Source of the DNA: Parashewanella spongiae
Lineage (GTDB): Bacteria; Pseudomonadota; Gammaproteobacteria; Enterobacterales; Shewanellaceae
Direction: 5' to 3'
DNA: 64,000 nucleotides
Assembly: GCF_004358345.1 (NCBI RefSeq)
Contig: NZ_CP037952.1
Span: forward strand, 3,224,001 to 3,288,000
Shown: positions 54,498-64,000 of the stretch, one piece after another
Numbering within the stretch: the first letter of the stretch is position 1
Layout: each line of letters opens with the position of its first letter
The notes under the pieces: generated by a model
Seen by the model: only the letters and a program-made list of their open reading frames with translations
Databases searched by the model: none
What the model was told of the DNA's origin: nothing
Position numbers and translations under genes: made by a program

Positions 54498-55861
54498 TAG
54501 ATGTTAACTCTCCAGTTCAACCATATTCGATGTTTTTTCCCGTCTTGCTGGCTGTAAGCGTCCCCTGGATAAAAGCTCGAAAGCCGTAATTGTACAATAC
54601 TGGCTTTAAAGAAATCACCGTTAACCGCATTGTTGTAATTAACAACAACATCAGCACCAACGCCTAGATCTTTTTCACCAACAACTAATGGCGAATTAAT
54701 CCCAGAATAACCAATATTTAGATCTGAATTGACCCTAGAGAATTTGTTTACCACAAGATTAAGGTTTATGGTCTCGCTGAATTTTATGCCTAAATAAGTA
54801 CCTATTATGCTGATGTTTGATAGTTCAGGACGAAATGCGTCGTTATACCGTGTAATACTGGTTCCGTTGGCCGTTATACGAGAACGGTTGCTTTGAAGGC
54901 CAGTTTGAAAAAAACGGCCTTCGGTGTCGGAATCACTGTTATCTGAAGTCGTAACGTATTGAACACCTAAAACGGGTTGATATTTTGAATTAAATTCTAA
55001 CTGAAGGTCGCTTTGAACTAACCAAGCATCGACGTCCTTTTCTTGAGCCGTCGAGACTTGTCGATTACCAGTTTCATATCTGGTAACTTGACCTTTTTGT
55101 ATTATGTACTGTCCGTTATAGCTAAGAGAAAAATTATCATTTATTGGATACTGCCCATGAGGATGAATGCCAATCCAATGTGTTTTGGGATCAAGTAGAT
55201 CAATTCCATTGTTTACTTCATCTAACCTAGTATTTTTAGCTCCGCTATGATCATTAATATAGCTATAGTTAACATCAAAATAATGGTGATATTTCCATTG
55301 CCATGATGTGCCGGCCATTATTCTAAATATATCAGTATCTTTATTTTGATAATCACTGCCATCAGTTCGAAAACTATTCACTTGCTCTGCTATTGCCACG
55401 AAACCGCTGAACAAACTACGATCATAATTGACGCTTGCCATGGTGATATTACGATCCCACCATAATCCTGAGTTTTCTTTAAGCCGTTTATGACCAATAG
55501 AAGCGCTTAGAGTTGGAGTTAATATGTTCTCCATCGTAAAATATAACTGCTGAAGCGCTAAATAACCGTCTGAAGACTGCCCACCTTCTTCGGGTTCTAA
55601 ATTAATGCTATTCGTGGAGTAAAATCCTCTTGCTTTTGCCATAAACAATAGGTCAGGTGTTACTTGATAATCGGCTTGTCCCGTAAGTCGAACATATCCG
55701 TTACGGCTTGCTCCACCATCAGAGTGCCCTAAATCTCTATCACTTTCATCAACATAACCTAAGTCAACGTTTACTTTATGATTCCAAGATGGAGATGAAG
55801 CTAACGTACTTGTTGATAAGCATAACAACACTGAACAAAACAAAAATGGTCTGCACATCAT
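54497..55861 (-). CDS. algE: outer-membrane alginate export porin AlgE
   Basis: 454 residues with a signal peptide (cleavage near STLASS, ~residue 23). The mature part alternates polar and hydrophobic residues as expected of an outer-membrane beta-barrel. It includes LALQQLYFTMENILTPTLSA, HKRLKENSGLWWDRNITMAS and a C-terminal strand ending HRIWLNWRVNI. The WWDRN motif matches AlgE proteins. It forms the selective pore for alginate and pairs with AlgK, encoded immediately upstream with a 4-bp overlap. Confidence 0.88.
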   Translation of the reverse strand: MMCRPFLFCSVLLCLSTSTLASSPSWNHKVNVDLGYVDESDRDLGHSDGGASRNGYVRLTGQADYQVTPDLLFMAKARGFYSTNSINLEPEEGGQSSDGYLALQQLYFTMENILTPTLSASIGHKRLKENSGLWWDRNITMASVNYDRSLFSGFVAIAEQVNSFRTDGSDYQNKDTDIFRIMAGTSWQWKYHHYFDVNYSYINDHSGAKNTRLDEVNNGIDLLDPKTHWIGIHPHGQYPINDNFSLSYNGQYIIQKGQVTRYETGNRQVSTAQEKDVDAWLVQSDLQLEFNSKYQPVLGVQYVTTSDNSDSDTEGRFFQTGLQSNRSRITANGTSITRYNDAFRPELSNISIIGTYLGIKFSETINLNLVVNKFSRVNSDLNIGYSGINSPLVVGEKDLGVGADVVVNYNNAVNGDFFKASIVQLRLSSFYPGDAYSQQDGKKHRIWLNWRVNI

Positions 55862-57201
55862 AACTGGTTGTCCTTTTCAGTTCCCACTGCTACGGCCATA
55901 CGCTGCAAGCGCTCAACTTGAGCAAGTGATTGTGCTTGAGACATAACTTTGTCGGAAATTCCAAATCGTTGTTGCCAATCAACAAGAGTTTGCTCATCTG
56001 CATTCGATAATATTTGATGTTTTATTGCTTTCTTAAAATCAAGTTTAAAACCAAAACCTTTACTGTATATTTTGGCTAATTCTTTATCTGCTCGCTTATA
56101 GCCACCTTTAGCCGATTGGTTTAAATAGGCTATGCCTTTGGGGTAATCCGGTTCGCCCATGAACCCTCTGCTATACAAGGTGCCTAGTAAAAAATCTACA
56201 TAAGGAGATGGTTCAGAAATGTTAAGTAACAATTGCTCTGCATGCCATGGGTCTTGAATTGTCATTATTCCGAAGAGTGACATTTCAGCCTCAAGCCCAT
56301 AGCATTCAATGCTTCCGGCTTGTTTTCCTTGTTGTAGTATGTGGGTTATTTCGTCGAGTGTTTTACCAATAGTAGGTTTCACTATATATAATTTAGCTAA
56401 TTGATAGTAAGCACTGAGCTCAGATTGTGCGGCCCATAATAGTAATTGTTCTGAATGACCGTGATTCCAATGAATAAACTGACCGTTTGAGATATGGCGA
56501 GCAATTTTAATGGCCGCTTTAGTTGATTTCTCGTCACTATACTTTTTTAAACTTGTAAAAAATTGTTCAAAACTGCCTATTTCTGGGTAAGTGTTGTACA
56601 AAGTGGCGAGACTAAAAAAAGCGTTGGATTTTTCTTTTAAAGCACAATAGGCATAATTTTTTGCTTGCTGTTGATCAATTTCTGTATATTTATTTTTAAT
56701 AAATAGTTCAGCCAACAACTCACAAGCAATGGCATTTCCTTGATCCGCTTTTAATTTAATTTCTTGTATGTACTGTTTGGGAACAGCAATATTATCTAGC
56801 CTCAAATATAATTTAATTAATTCGTTAGATGCAGGTTCATAATTTTGTTCTATAAGGTTTAAAATGATTGATGTAGCTTGATTAATATCCCTAATCGTCT
56901 CATTTTCACTATAAGCCAGCACTCTTGCTCTTTTTAATTGCGCAGATATGTCCCCAGACTTTGCAGATTTGGCCAGCCAAGCAAGTGCTTGAGGTTCATC
57001 GCCTTTTTCTAAGTATATTTTTGCCAGTTTATTCTGCACTTTTGGCAATCCAAACTCTGCGAGATAGCGATAATGCTTATAAGCAGCATCATGCTTTCCC
57101 TGAGCCAATAGGTTGTCAGCTGTCCTTTCATCGTGCTGTATTGTAGAGCACCCACTTATAAACACTATTAAGGTACAGGTTGATAACAGTTTAATTGTCA
57201 T
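55858..57201 (-). CDS. algK: alginate export scaffold lipoprotein AlgK
   Basis: 447 residues. The lipobox is VFISGCST (Cys about 18), so it sits on the outer membrane facing the periplasm. The rest is TPR/Sel1-like helical repeats (HYRYLAEFGLPKVQNKLAKI, ALAWLAKSAKSGDISAQLKR, GIAYLNQSAKGGYKRADKEL), the expected AlgK superhelix. AlgK localises AlgE and bridges it to the inner-membrane synthase. It overlaps algE and follows alg44 by 22 bp. Confidence 0.88.
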   Translation of the reverse strand: MTIKLLSTCTLIVFISGCSTIQHDERTADNLLAQGKHDAAYKHYRYLAEFGLPKVQNKLAKIYLEKGDEPQALAWLAKSAKSGDISAQLKRARVLAYSENETIRDINQATSIILNLIEQNYEPASNELIKLYLRLDNIAVPKQYIQEIKLKADQGNAIACELLAELFIKNKYTEIDQQQAKNYAYCALKEKSNAFFSLATLYNTYPEIGSFEQFFTSLKKYSDEKSTKAAIKIARHISNGQFIHWNHGHSEQLLLWAAQSELSAYYQLAKLYIVKPTIGKTLDEITHILQQGKQAGSIECYGLEAEMSLFGIMTIQDPWHAEQLLLNISEPSPYVDFLLGTLYSRGFMGEPDYPKGIAYLNQSAKGGYKRADKELAKIYSKGFGFKLDFKKAIKHQILSNADEQTLVDWQQRFGISDKVMSQAQSLAQVERLQRMAVAVGTEKDNQL

Positions 57202-57223
57202 TTGTTTTCACCAATCTCAAAGA

Positions 57224-58351
57224 TTATAGCCACGACTTCAAGTAATCACTTGAGAAGTCATTACTGATAATCACTCGAGCAGGTTTATTAACATCTTTAA
57301 AATCAATTGGCTTTTCTGTTGCTATAAGCCCAGTGACATCAATATCGCCATCGATAACCGACAATTGCTGTATTTTTCCTTTTATAACTGCTGAGTCGCC
57401 TAATATTTTAACGAGCACTGACTGACCATTTTGAATGGTATTCGCGTCTTCAAAACTAAATTTTGCCGTAATATAAGGAATTGCATTATTATTTACTAAG
57501 GTAAAGGTTTCATCACCTTTTTGAAGATATTGGCCATTGAGGTTTTTCACTTCTAATATCTTACAATCACATGGACTGCTTATATTTCCTTTAGCCTTCG
57601 CTACTTCAAAAGACTCCGTTAATATGCCCATTGTTTCAGGTGGTAATTGTGAAATATCCGCTTCTAAATCTGCACCAGTAAAACTTGCCAATAATTGCCC
57701 TTTGGATACTTGGGTCGCACCTGAAGGAATTAATGTCTCTAAATTACCAGCTTTTGGCATTGTTAATGTGTACGATTTAATATCCACGAAAGCTTTGGTT
57801 GAGGATTGAATAAAATAAATAGAAAATAATTTGAATCCCACAAACGCTATTGCTGACAAACCTATCGCTAAAAACACTAAACTGCCAAAAATTGATTTAG
57901 CACGCTCTTTGTTAGTGATTTTCTTCAGCTGTTTTTTAACTCTTGCTCCCGTATGATTTTCTCGGCTCAATGTATTGATTAAATCACCTGTTGAAAGCAA
58001 TGAACCGTTTAAAAATGCGGTAATAATATAACGTAAAGCTGAGTTGAATTGTTTATCAGCTTTACTAAATGTACATCCAATATTATTATTCGACCATTGA
58101 TTAAGTGAGTTAAATTCTATTTGGTATGAAAAATCAAAACCATCAATATTTATCGTCAATAGCCCCTGATACATTGTGTTTGCTGTAATTATCTTAGCCG
58201 TATTATTTATGCTAAATCCACCCACTGAAATATCGTGAACTTTATAATCCATCTCATTGATTTTTATTGTTGCCGGAATATGAATTCTTGCGAATTGACG
58301 CTGGACTTCTGATTCATGCACGACGTTAATATTTTCTGTTTTCTGATTCAT
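57224..58351 (-). CDS. alg44: c-di-GMP-binding alginate co-polymerase Alg44
   Basis: 375 residues. The N-terminal PilZ domain (about 12-115) has the c-di-GMP motifs QRQFARI and DISVGGFSI. A single TM lies at about 152-178 (IFGSLVFLAIGLSAIAFVGF), then a periplasmic HlyD/biotinyl-lipoyl-like region (GNLETLIPSGATQVSKGQLL, KGDETFTLVNNN). Binding of c-di-GMP activates polymerisation by Alg8, so synthesis here should be tied to c-di-GMP levels. It follows alg8 by 28 bp. Confidence 0.92.
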   Translation of the reverse strand: MNQKTENINVVHESEVQRQFARIHIPATIKINEMDYKVHDISVGGFSINNTAKIITANTMYQGLLTINIDGFDFSYQIEFNSLNQWSNNNIGCTFSKADKQFNSALRYIITAFLNGSLLSTGDLINTLSRENHTGARVKKQLKKITNKERAKSIFGSLVFLAIGLSAIAFVGFKLFSIYFIQSSTKAFVDIKSYTLTMPKAGNLETLIPSGATQVSKGQLLASFTGADLEADISQLPPETMGILTESFEVAKAKGNISSPCDCKILEVKNLNGQYLQKGDETFTLVNNNAIPYITAKFSFEDANTIQNGQSVLVKILGDSAVIKGKIQQLSVIDGDIDVTGLIATEKPIDFKDVNKPARVIISNDFSSDYLKSWL

Positions 58352-58379
58352 TATTAATTCCCAATTTAGTTCCCAATTT

Positions 58380-59870
58380 TCACACTAATACAAAAATGAC
58401 AGCTGCAAATATGCTGGCACAAGCAAAAGTAACAGTTCTAGAAGACCAAAGATTTAATACCTGCTGAAGTGCCTCAGCTTCAATTGACAACTTCGCTGGC
58501 TGCCTTGTCCAAGATTGCCTGTCAAGTCTAAAAAAGACATAGATTTTCATTACTGCACCCATTATTTGGTTGTAATACAACATAATGGGATATATGGGGC
58601 CGACCTTATGCCCTCCGGCTAATATCGTGAGTGTAATCATCGTTCTGGTGATCATTATCCAAAGTAAGTAGATCACACCGTACACAATTGAATATTTTAG
58701 GCTTGCAAGTAAAGCTACAGAAAGACCAAATAAGCTTGTCCACATTGAAATTTTTTGATCGTTAACTACGTAATAAGCAAACCAACCTAATTTTTTAGGA
58801 CCAAGTTTTACTGCGCGATTATTTTGACGTAGGTTATTTCCGTACCATCGAAACATCAATTGACGTGAGGATTTTAAGAAACTTTTATGCGGTGGATGCT
58901 CAACGGTACTCACAATGGCGTCAGGTACGTAAAATGTATCTAAACCCATTTTCATGATGCTAAACCAGCTTGACTTATCATCACCAGTTAAGAATCTGAA
59001 ACGACCAAGGCGCCAGTGCTCTAAATTATCTAGCTGTATATCATCAATAAAGTCTGGGTTTGTTACCACACTCGCTCTGAACATGGACATGCGACCTGTT
59101 AGGGTAAGCACCCGCTTAGATAAGGCCATTGAGCACATATTGATATGACGTTGACCAAAGCGAAGCTTATGCCATTCACTCATAATATATGAGCCTTTCA
59201 CCTCGCAAATTTCATTGGTGGTTAAAGCGGCCAGATTAGGAAGAGCACTAAAAAAAGGTACAGCCTTTAGAACACAATTATGTCCTAGCATTGTGTCCCC
59301 ATCAATCACGGCGACAACGGCGTTTTCCGCTGGTAAATCACGACTGATATATCTAAACCCTGAAGCTAAAGCATCTCGTTTACCTGTTCCTGGAATACGC
59401 ACAAAAACCAGTGACACTGTTTCAAGCATTTCTTGTTGTTCGAATAAATTTCGGATCAAAAATTCATCGCTTACCTCAACAATAGAAGCAACTATTGTGG
59501 TTGATATCCCACACTTATTAGCTTCTTCGAAAACTGAATTATAAACTTTTGCCGTTGTGGTTGAGTCGATTCTAAAACTCGTCACCATCAAATAAACATG
59601 AGGAGGAAGTGCATCCTTTCCCATTTTATTAATTTTTTCTCGCAATTTTGGAAAAGTCCAACGCATAAACCACATACCACGCACAAAATGGATTATACCG
59701 ATTGAATATCGCCATATGCCTATAAGACCAATAATAAAAATGAACTTTTCCGATTCAGTATTAAATATTTCACTCGGCACTATTGTGGCAAGCAAGCCTA
59801 TGGTAGCTATAAAAATTAACCACCCAGAAAATGTCCGAATTGATTTATGAGTGAAAATATTGCTCTGCAT
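58380..59870 (-). CDS. alg8: alginate synthase glycosyltransferase Alg8
   Basis: About 496 residues, GT2 family, inner membrane. Two N-terminal TM segments and several C-terminal ones flank the cytosolic catalytic domain. Motifs are [10 protein letters not shown] (DxD-type), [10 protein letters not shown] (catalytic acid region) and [13 protein letters not shown] (the Q..RW-like motif). It polymerises mannuronate from GDP-mannuronate. The ATG at 59870 is preferred; an in-frame TTG at 59885 overlaps the end of algD. Confidence 0.93.
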   Translation of the reverse strand: MQSNIFTHKSIRTFSGWLIFIATIGLLATIVPSEIFNTESEKFIFIIGLIGIWRYSIGIIHFVRGMWFMRWTFPKLREKINKMGKDALPPHVYLMVTSFRIDSTTTAKVYNSVFEEANKCGISTTIVASIVEVSDEFLIRNLFEQQEMLETVSLVFVRIPGTGKRDALASGFRYISRDLPAENAVVAVIDGDTMLGHNCVLKAVPFFSALPNLAALTTNEICEVKGSYIMSEWHKLRFGQRHINMCSMALSKRVLTLTGRMSMFRASVVTNPDFIDDIQLDNLEHWRLGRFRFLTGDDKSSWFSIMKMGLDTFYVPDAIVSTVEHPPHKSFLKSSRQLMFRWYGNNLRQNNRAVKLGPKKLGWFAYYVVNDQKISMWTSLFGLSVALLASLKYSIVYGVIYLLWIMITRTMITLTILAGGHKVGPIYPIMLYYNQIMGAVMKIYVFFRLDRQSWTRQPAKLSIEAEALQQVLNLWSSRTVTFACASIFAAVIFVLV

Positions 59871-59875
59871 AATAT

Positions 59876-61186
59876 TTACCAACAAATCCCTTGCTTATTT
59901 TCGTCAGAGGCATGTGTCATGAAACCATGCAGATCAACGATTTTCTTTTCTTGCGATAAATTTTCAAGAACGCCTTTAAAAGATTTATCACCGTTAGCGA
60001 TCACTATAATTTCACCATGATCTATCGCTGCTTGTAGATCGCTTACTAATAAACTTGATACATGAGGAATGTGACAATTAATGTATTCTTTATTTGCGCC
60101 ATGAACTCGAGCGTAATCAATATATTTATCGTAGATTTTTAAATCAAAGCCTTTACCGATCAATTGCTCTGCCAATTCCACAAAAGGGCTTTCGCGTAAA
60201 TCATCAGTTTCAGATTTAAAGCTCAGACCTAATAAAGTAATTTTTCGGTGTTTAAGGCTTTTTACTATATTAATCGCGTTTTGAATTTGGTTCTGATTAC
60301 TCGCCATGAGTTGACTGAGCATTGGCGTTTTAATATCTAACGACAAGGCTTTAAAAGTTAACGCTTTGACATCTTTTGGTAAACATGAGCCACCATATGC
60401 AAAGCCGGGACGCATGTAATAATTTGAGATATTTAACTTTTTGTCTTTACAAACTACTTTCATCACATCGCGACCATCAATACCTAAGCCACGACTAATA
60501 TTACCAATTTCGTTTGCAAACGTTATTTTTGCAGCATGCCATACATTGCAAGTATATTTAATCATTTCAGCAACTTCGATGGGCTGACAAATTATTTCAG
60601 CATCTAATTCCTGATATAACGTCGCTATTAACTGTCCTGTTTCATCATCCATTTGTCCTATAACTGTCATAGGTGGATTATAAAAATCAAAAATTGCGGT
60701 GCTCTCACGGAGAAATTCAGGATTTGTCGCAACAAAAAAATCTCTTCCAGCTACTCTACCTGAAGCTTTTTCTAATGCGGGTATAACAATATCTTTAACG
60801 GTCCCTGGTAACACGGTACTGCGGATCACAACATAATGAGGCTCATTTTTACCTTTTAACGCCAAACCAATATCGTGACAAACTGCTTTAATATAATTTA
60901 ATTCTAAATTTCCGTTCGCCATTGAAGGCGTACCAACACAAACCATTGTTACACTTGTGTTTTCAACGGCCTTAATAGAATTTGTTGTTGCGCTTAAATT
61001 TCCATTTTTAATACCTTTAGAAATCATTTCTGCTAGACCAGGTTCAACAATAGGAGAAGCACCTGAGTTGATAAGATCAACTTTTTCTTGTGAGACATCA
61101 ACACCAATGATGTTATGTCCATTATTCGATAGACAAGCAGAGCACACAGCACCTACATAGCCCATACCAAAAATACTAATATCCAT
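59876..61186 (-). CDS. algD: GDP-mannose 6-dehydrogenase AlgD
   Basis: 436 residues, matching Pseudomonas AlgD. Oxidises GDP-mannose to GDP-mannuronate with 2 NAD+, the committed step. Motifs are the Rossmann [48 protein letters not shown] with the catalytic cysteine, and [16 protein letters not shown]. The start at 61186 follows GGAGC; an upstream in-frame ATG is not supported. It is preceded by algC (45 bp) rather than heading the operon as in Pseudomonas. Confidence 0.95.
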   Translation of the reverse strand: MDISIFGMGYVGAVCSACLSNNGHNIIGVDVSQEKVDLINSGASPIVEPGLAEMISKGIKNGNLSATTNSIKAVENTSVTMVCVGTPSMANGNLELNYIKAVCHDIGLALKGKNEPHYVVIRSTVLPGTVKDIVIPALEKASGRVAGRDFFVATNPEFLRESTAIFDFYNPPMTVIGQMDDETGQLIATLYQELDAEIICQPIEVAEMIKYTCNVWHAAKITFANEIGNISRGLGIDGRDVMKVVCKDKKLNISNYYMRPGFAYGGSCLPKDVKALTFKALSLDIKTPMLSQLMASNQNQIQNAINIVKSLKHRKITLLGLSFKSETDDLRESPFVELAEQLIGKGFDLKIYDKYIDYARVHGANKEYINCHIPHVSSLLVSDLQAAIDHGEIIVIANGDKSFKGVLENLSQEKKIVDLHGFMTHASDENKQGICW

Positions 61187-61230
61187 ATAAAGCTCCAAAT
61201 CTGGACTCCGTCCATTTATTTTCAATACAA

Positions 61231-62607
61231 CTATGAAAACCTATTTAATAGCTCCAATAATTCATGAGTTTTTTGCCTCATTAAAGGAACGTTCTGTCTG
61301 CTCTCAACATTAAGCCTCACCACTGGCTCAGTATTTGATGATCGGAGATTGAATCTCCATAGCTCGAATTCCATGCTAATACCGTCCGTTTTATCGATTA
61401 TGTTCGCACTTTCTTTATAATGGTTTTCGATGCTATCTACTGCTTTCTTAGCATCTTTTATCGTTAAATTTATCTCCCCTGAAGCTGGGAATAACTCGAT
61501 ACGATGATTAATGAGTTGAGAAAGAGATTTTTTGGTCGCCGACATAAGGGAAGCAACTAGAAGCCATGGGATCATGCCACTATCACAGTAAGAAAAATCT
61601 CTAAAGTAGTGATGTGCACTCATTTCTCCGCCGTAGATTGCATCTTCTTTCCGCATACGTTCTTTAATAAATGCATGACCAGTTTTTGACTGAATTGTTA
61701 TCCCACCAGATGCTTGAACTAAGTCTTTTGTATTCCAAGTCAAACGCGGATCATGAATAATCTTTGAACCTGGATTATTGGCTAAAGATGCTTGAGCTAA
61801 TAAGCCAACAATGTAATACCCTTCAATGAAACAGCCTTTTTCATCAAACAGAAAACAGCGGTCAAAATCACCATCCCAAGCAATACCTAAATCGGCTTGA
61901 TGTTCAATGACTGCATTTGTTGTGATAGCTCGATTGTCAACTAATAATGGGTTTGGAATACCATTTGGGAAATTACCATCTGCTTCATGGCATATTTTAG
62001 TAAAACGAATCGGAATATTACTTTGAATAAAACTTTCTTCTAATGCATCAATCACATGTCCTGCTGCACCATTTCCAGCATTTACCACTAAATGCAAAGG
62101 TGTCACAGCTTCTTCTTGGTGCTTTAGGTAACTTAATAGATGCTTTACATAAGGCTTTAGAATACTTTTTTTGGTCAATGAACCTTTGTTTTTTACATCA
62201 CCAAAATTGTTTGTTTCGGCCAAGGCTTTAATATCATTTAAACCAGTATCACCACTTATTGGAACAGCACCTCGTTTGACTAATTTCATGCCGTTATAAT
62301 CTATAGGATTGTGACTTGCTGTGACTTCTATTGCACCATCAATATCCAGATATTGAGCGGCAAAGTATACTTCCTCAGTGCCTGTCATCCCAAGGTCAAT
62401 CACATTTACACCTTCATCCATTAAACCTTGCGCTAAAGCATTTTTTAATGATTCACTACTGAGTCTTATATCTGCACCAAGAGCTACTACTGAAGGCTTT
62501 AAATACTGAGCGAATGCCCGACCTATTCTATAAGCTATTGTTATATTGAGTTCGTCACCTAATTGACCACGAATATCATAGGCTTTAAAACATGTTAAAT
62601 TTGTCAT
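61231..62607 (-). CDS. algC: phosphomannomutase/phosphoglucomutase AlgC
   Basis: 458 residues from the ATG at 62607 (GAAGG upstream). Converts mannose-6-phosphate to mannose-1-phosphate in the cytosol. Four active-site loops are visible: [15 protein letters not shown] (phosphoserine), [11 protein letters not shown] (metal-binding), [13 protein letters not shown] (sugar specificity) and [16 protein letters not shown] (phosphate). In Pseudomonas algC is unlinked to the alginate operon; here it lies inside it, one base behind algA. Confidence 0.93.
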   Translation of the reverse strand: MTNLTCFKAYDIRGQLGDELNITIAYRIGRAFAQYLKPSVVALGADIRLSSESLKNALAQGLMDEGVNVIDLGMTGTEEVYFAAQYLDIDGAIEVTASHNPIDYNGMKLVKRGAVPISGDTGLNDIKALAETNNFGDVKNKGSLTKKSILKPYVKHLLSYLKHQEEAVTPLHLVVNAGNGAAGHVIDALEESFIQSNIPIRFTKICHEADGNFPNGIPNPLLVDNRAITTNAVIEHQADLGIAWDGDFDRCFLFDEKGCFIEGYYIVGLLAQASLANNPGSKIIHDPRLTWNTKDLVQASGGITIQSKTGHAFIKERMRKEDAIYGGEMSAHHYFRDFSYCDSGMIPWLLVASLMSATKKSLSQLINHRIELFPASGEINLTIKDAKKAVDSIENHYKESANIIDKTDGISMEFELWRFNLRSSNTEPVVRLNVESRQNVPLMRQKTHELLELLNRFS

Positions 62608-62608
62608 A

Positions 62609-64000
62609 TTAACCTTCTTCAGGTTCAAGTACTTTAGAAGGGGAAACGTTTGGTTCGCTTCGACCGTACATATCTTCAAAACGTACGATATCGTCTTCGC
62701 CTAAGTAACTTCCTGACTGAACTTCAATCAGCTCTAAATTAATTTTTCCAGGATTTTCGAGTGAATGAATATCTCCTATCGGAATATATGTTGACTCATT
62801 TTCTGATAGCAACTGCGTGCTATTGCCACAAAGCACTTTTGCAGTACCTTTGACAACAATCCAATGCTCAGCTCGATGATGATGCATTTGAACTGAAAGC
62901 TTTGCTCCTGGTTTTACAACAATACGTTTTACTTGGAAACGTGCTCCACTATCAATTGAGTCATAATATCCCCAAGGACGGAAAACCTGACGATGATCCT
63001 GTATTTCACATCGTTGCTTTTCATTTAAAGTTGAAACAATCTTTTTAATATTTTGTACTTTGCTTTTATCTGCGACTAAAATTGCATCATCTGTTTCTAT
63101 AACAACTAAATTATCAATGCCTAACGTAGCGACAAGTTTTTTATTTGCTCTAATATATGAATTAGTACTGTTCACAGCTAAAATATCACCAAGACAAACA
63201 TTATTGTCTTGATCTTTTTTGCTGATTTCCCAGAGTGAATTCCAACAACCAACATCACTCCAACCTGCATCTAGAGGTACTATTCTGACTAGATTTGATT
63301 TTTCCATGATTGCGTAATCAATGGATATTGAAGGTGATGATTCAAAAGAGCTTGGGTGCAAGCGAATAAAGTCTAAATCAACAGTTGAATGTAAAAGCGC
63401 ATTTTCACAAGATTTTAATAAAGAAGGCTGGTAAAGCTTTAACTGATTAACCATGGTATTTGTTTTAAACATGAACATACCGCTGTTCCAGTGATAATCA
63501 CCGGAGTCAAGATACTTCTGAGCCGTTAATGAATCTGGCTTTTCTACAAACTTCTCGACTTTATATGTCTTAGTATTACTTTCTTGTTGTAATTTGATAT
63601 AACCATAACCAGTATGAGCACTTGTCGGTACTATACCGAAGGTTAAAATATTACCATCAACAACAGATTTTTTAGCATCCATAACTGCTTGATTGAATTT
63701 GTTTTCATCAAGGATTTCATGATCGGCAGCCAATAATAAAAGTATTGAGTCTTTTTGAGCATATAATGAAGCAATTGCAACTGCTGGAGCAGTATCTCTA
63801 GCTGCTGGTTCTAAAATTATCTGGCAATTTGCCATATTCATTTCATCAAGCTGATCAGCCACAGTAAAACGATGTTCTTCATTACAAATAATGATTGGGG
63901 CACTAACGTCACTCAAGCTTTTAACACGTAACAGTGTGTTTTGCAGCATGCTTCGCTGGTTCGTTAATTTTAGAAACTGTTTTGGGCGAAGTTTACGAGA
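62609..64000 (-). CDS. algA: mannose-6-phosphate isomerase / mannose-1-phosphate guanylyltransferase AlgA (5' end cut by the window)
   Basis: Bifunctional enzyme making mannose-6-phosphate from fructose-6-phosphate and GDP-mannose from mannose-1-phosphate. The visible part is 463 codons, starting in [12 protein letters not shown]; the roughly 15 missing residues would carry the GGxGxRLWP nucleotide motif. The guanylyltransferase domain shows FVEKPD and WNSGMFMFK. The C-terminal isomerase cupin shows [10 protein letters not shown] and [14 protein letters not shown] (metal-binding histidines). It is probably the first or an early gene of the operon, so the promoter lies outside the window. Confidence 0.93.
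   Translation of the reverse strand, partial: SRKLRPKQFLKLTNQRSMLQNTLLRVKSLSDVSAPIIICNEEHRFTVADQLDEMNMANCQIILEPAARDTAPAVAIASLYAQKDSILLLLAADHEILDENKFNQAVMDAKKSVVDGNILTFGIVPTSAHTGYGYIKLQQESNTKTYKVEKFVEKPDSLTAQKYLDSGDYHWNSGMFMFKTNTMVNQLKLYQPSLLKSCENALLHSTVDLDFIRLHPSSFESSPSISIDYAIMEKSNLVRIVPLDAGWSDVGCWNSLWEISKKDQDNNVCLGDILAVNSTNSYIRANKKLVATLGIDNLVVIETDDAILVADKSKVQNIKKIVSTLNEKQRCEIQDHRQVFRPWGYYDSIDSGARFQVKRIVVKPGAKLSVQMHHHRAEHWIVVKGTAKVLCGNSTQLLSENESTYIPIGDIHSLENPGKINLELIEVQSGSYLGEDDIVRFEDMYGRSEPNVSPSKVLEPEEG

Overview
The window looks like a chromosomal segment of an AT-rich marine gammaproteobacterium, most like Shewanella or a close relative. The markers are ackA-pta beside a divergent yfbV, a hinT/ycfL neighbourhood, a PhoP/PhoQ-type pair, a single-domain nadE, and a phosphatase resembling the Shewanella cold-active protein-tyrosine phosphatase. 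This assignment is inference from gene content; no rRNA or tRNA was found.

Layout. 1-8.7 kb is ordinary core DNA: yfbV, ackA-pta, two small orphan genes in AT-rich spacers, and a hinT/thioesterase/ycfL run interrupted by a miniature inverted-repeat element. 8.8-24.2 kb is a mobile, repetitive island holding decayed ISAs1, ISAzo13 and IS200 remnants, a degenerate group II intron and one intact ISAs1-family element. Within it lie two ~4 kb paralogous blocks (10811-14826 and 18735-22722). Each encodes a ~1,260-residue protein with ten ~82-86-residue double pentatricopeptide (PPR) repeats and a C-terminal domain that I read as SMR-like. Between them sits a PadR regulator / HAAS membrane protein / phosphatase operon. 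24.6-32.7 kb is ordinary again: phoQ-phoP, nadE, a DUF2919 protein, an HD-GYP protein, a YeeZ-like dehydrogenase, a DsbA-like protein and an LRAT/NlpC-like protein behind a strong hairpin.

32.7-47.4 kb is a second insertion-rich zone. It contains a truncated acetyltransferase, an IS1634 element broken by a 211-bp mini-element, an IS1-type remnant, and two IS66-family elements, one carrying a nested ISAs1 copy. These sit in and around a decaying Flp/Tad-like locus: a pilin with an amber codon, a TadG-OmpA chimera, two OmpA-like copies (one destroyed) and a DUF192 protein.

47.5-64.0 kb, all on the minus strand, is an apparently complete alginate synthesis and export operon in the order algA (cut by the window edge), C, D, 8, 44, K, E, G, I, J, F, X, L. 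AlgA/C/D make GDP-mannuronate. Alg8/Alg44 polymerise it under c-di-GMP control. AlgK/AlgE export it, AlgG epimerises it, AlgI/J/F/X acetylate it, and AlgL degrades misplaced polymer.

The most notable material is the PPR-SMR-like pair. The repeats are nearly identical except at the residues that the PPR code uses for base choice, which suggests a diversifying family of modular bacterial RNA-binding proteins.
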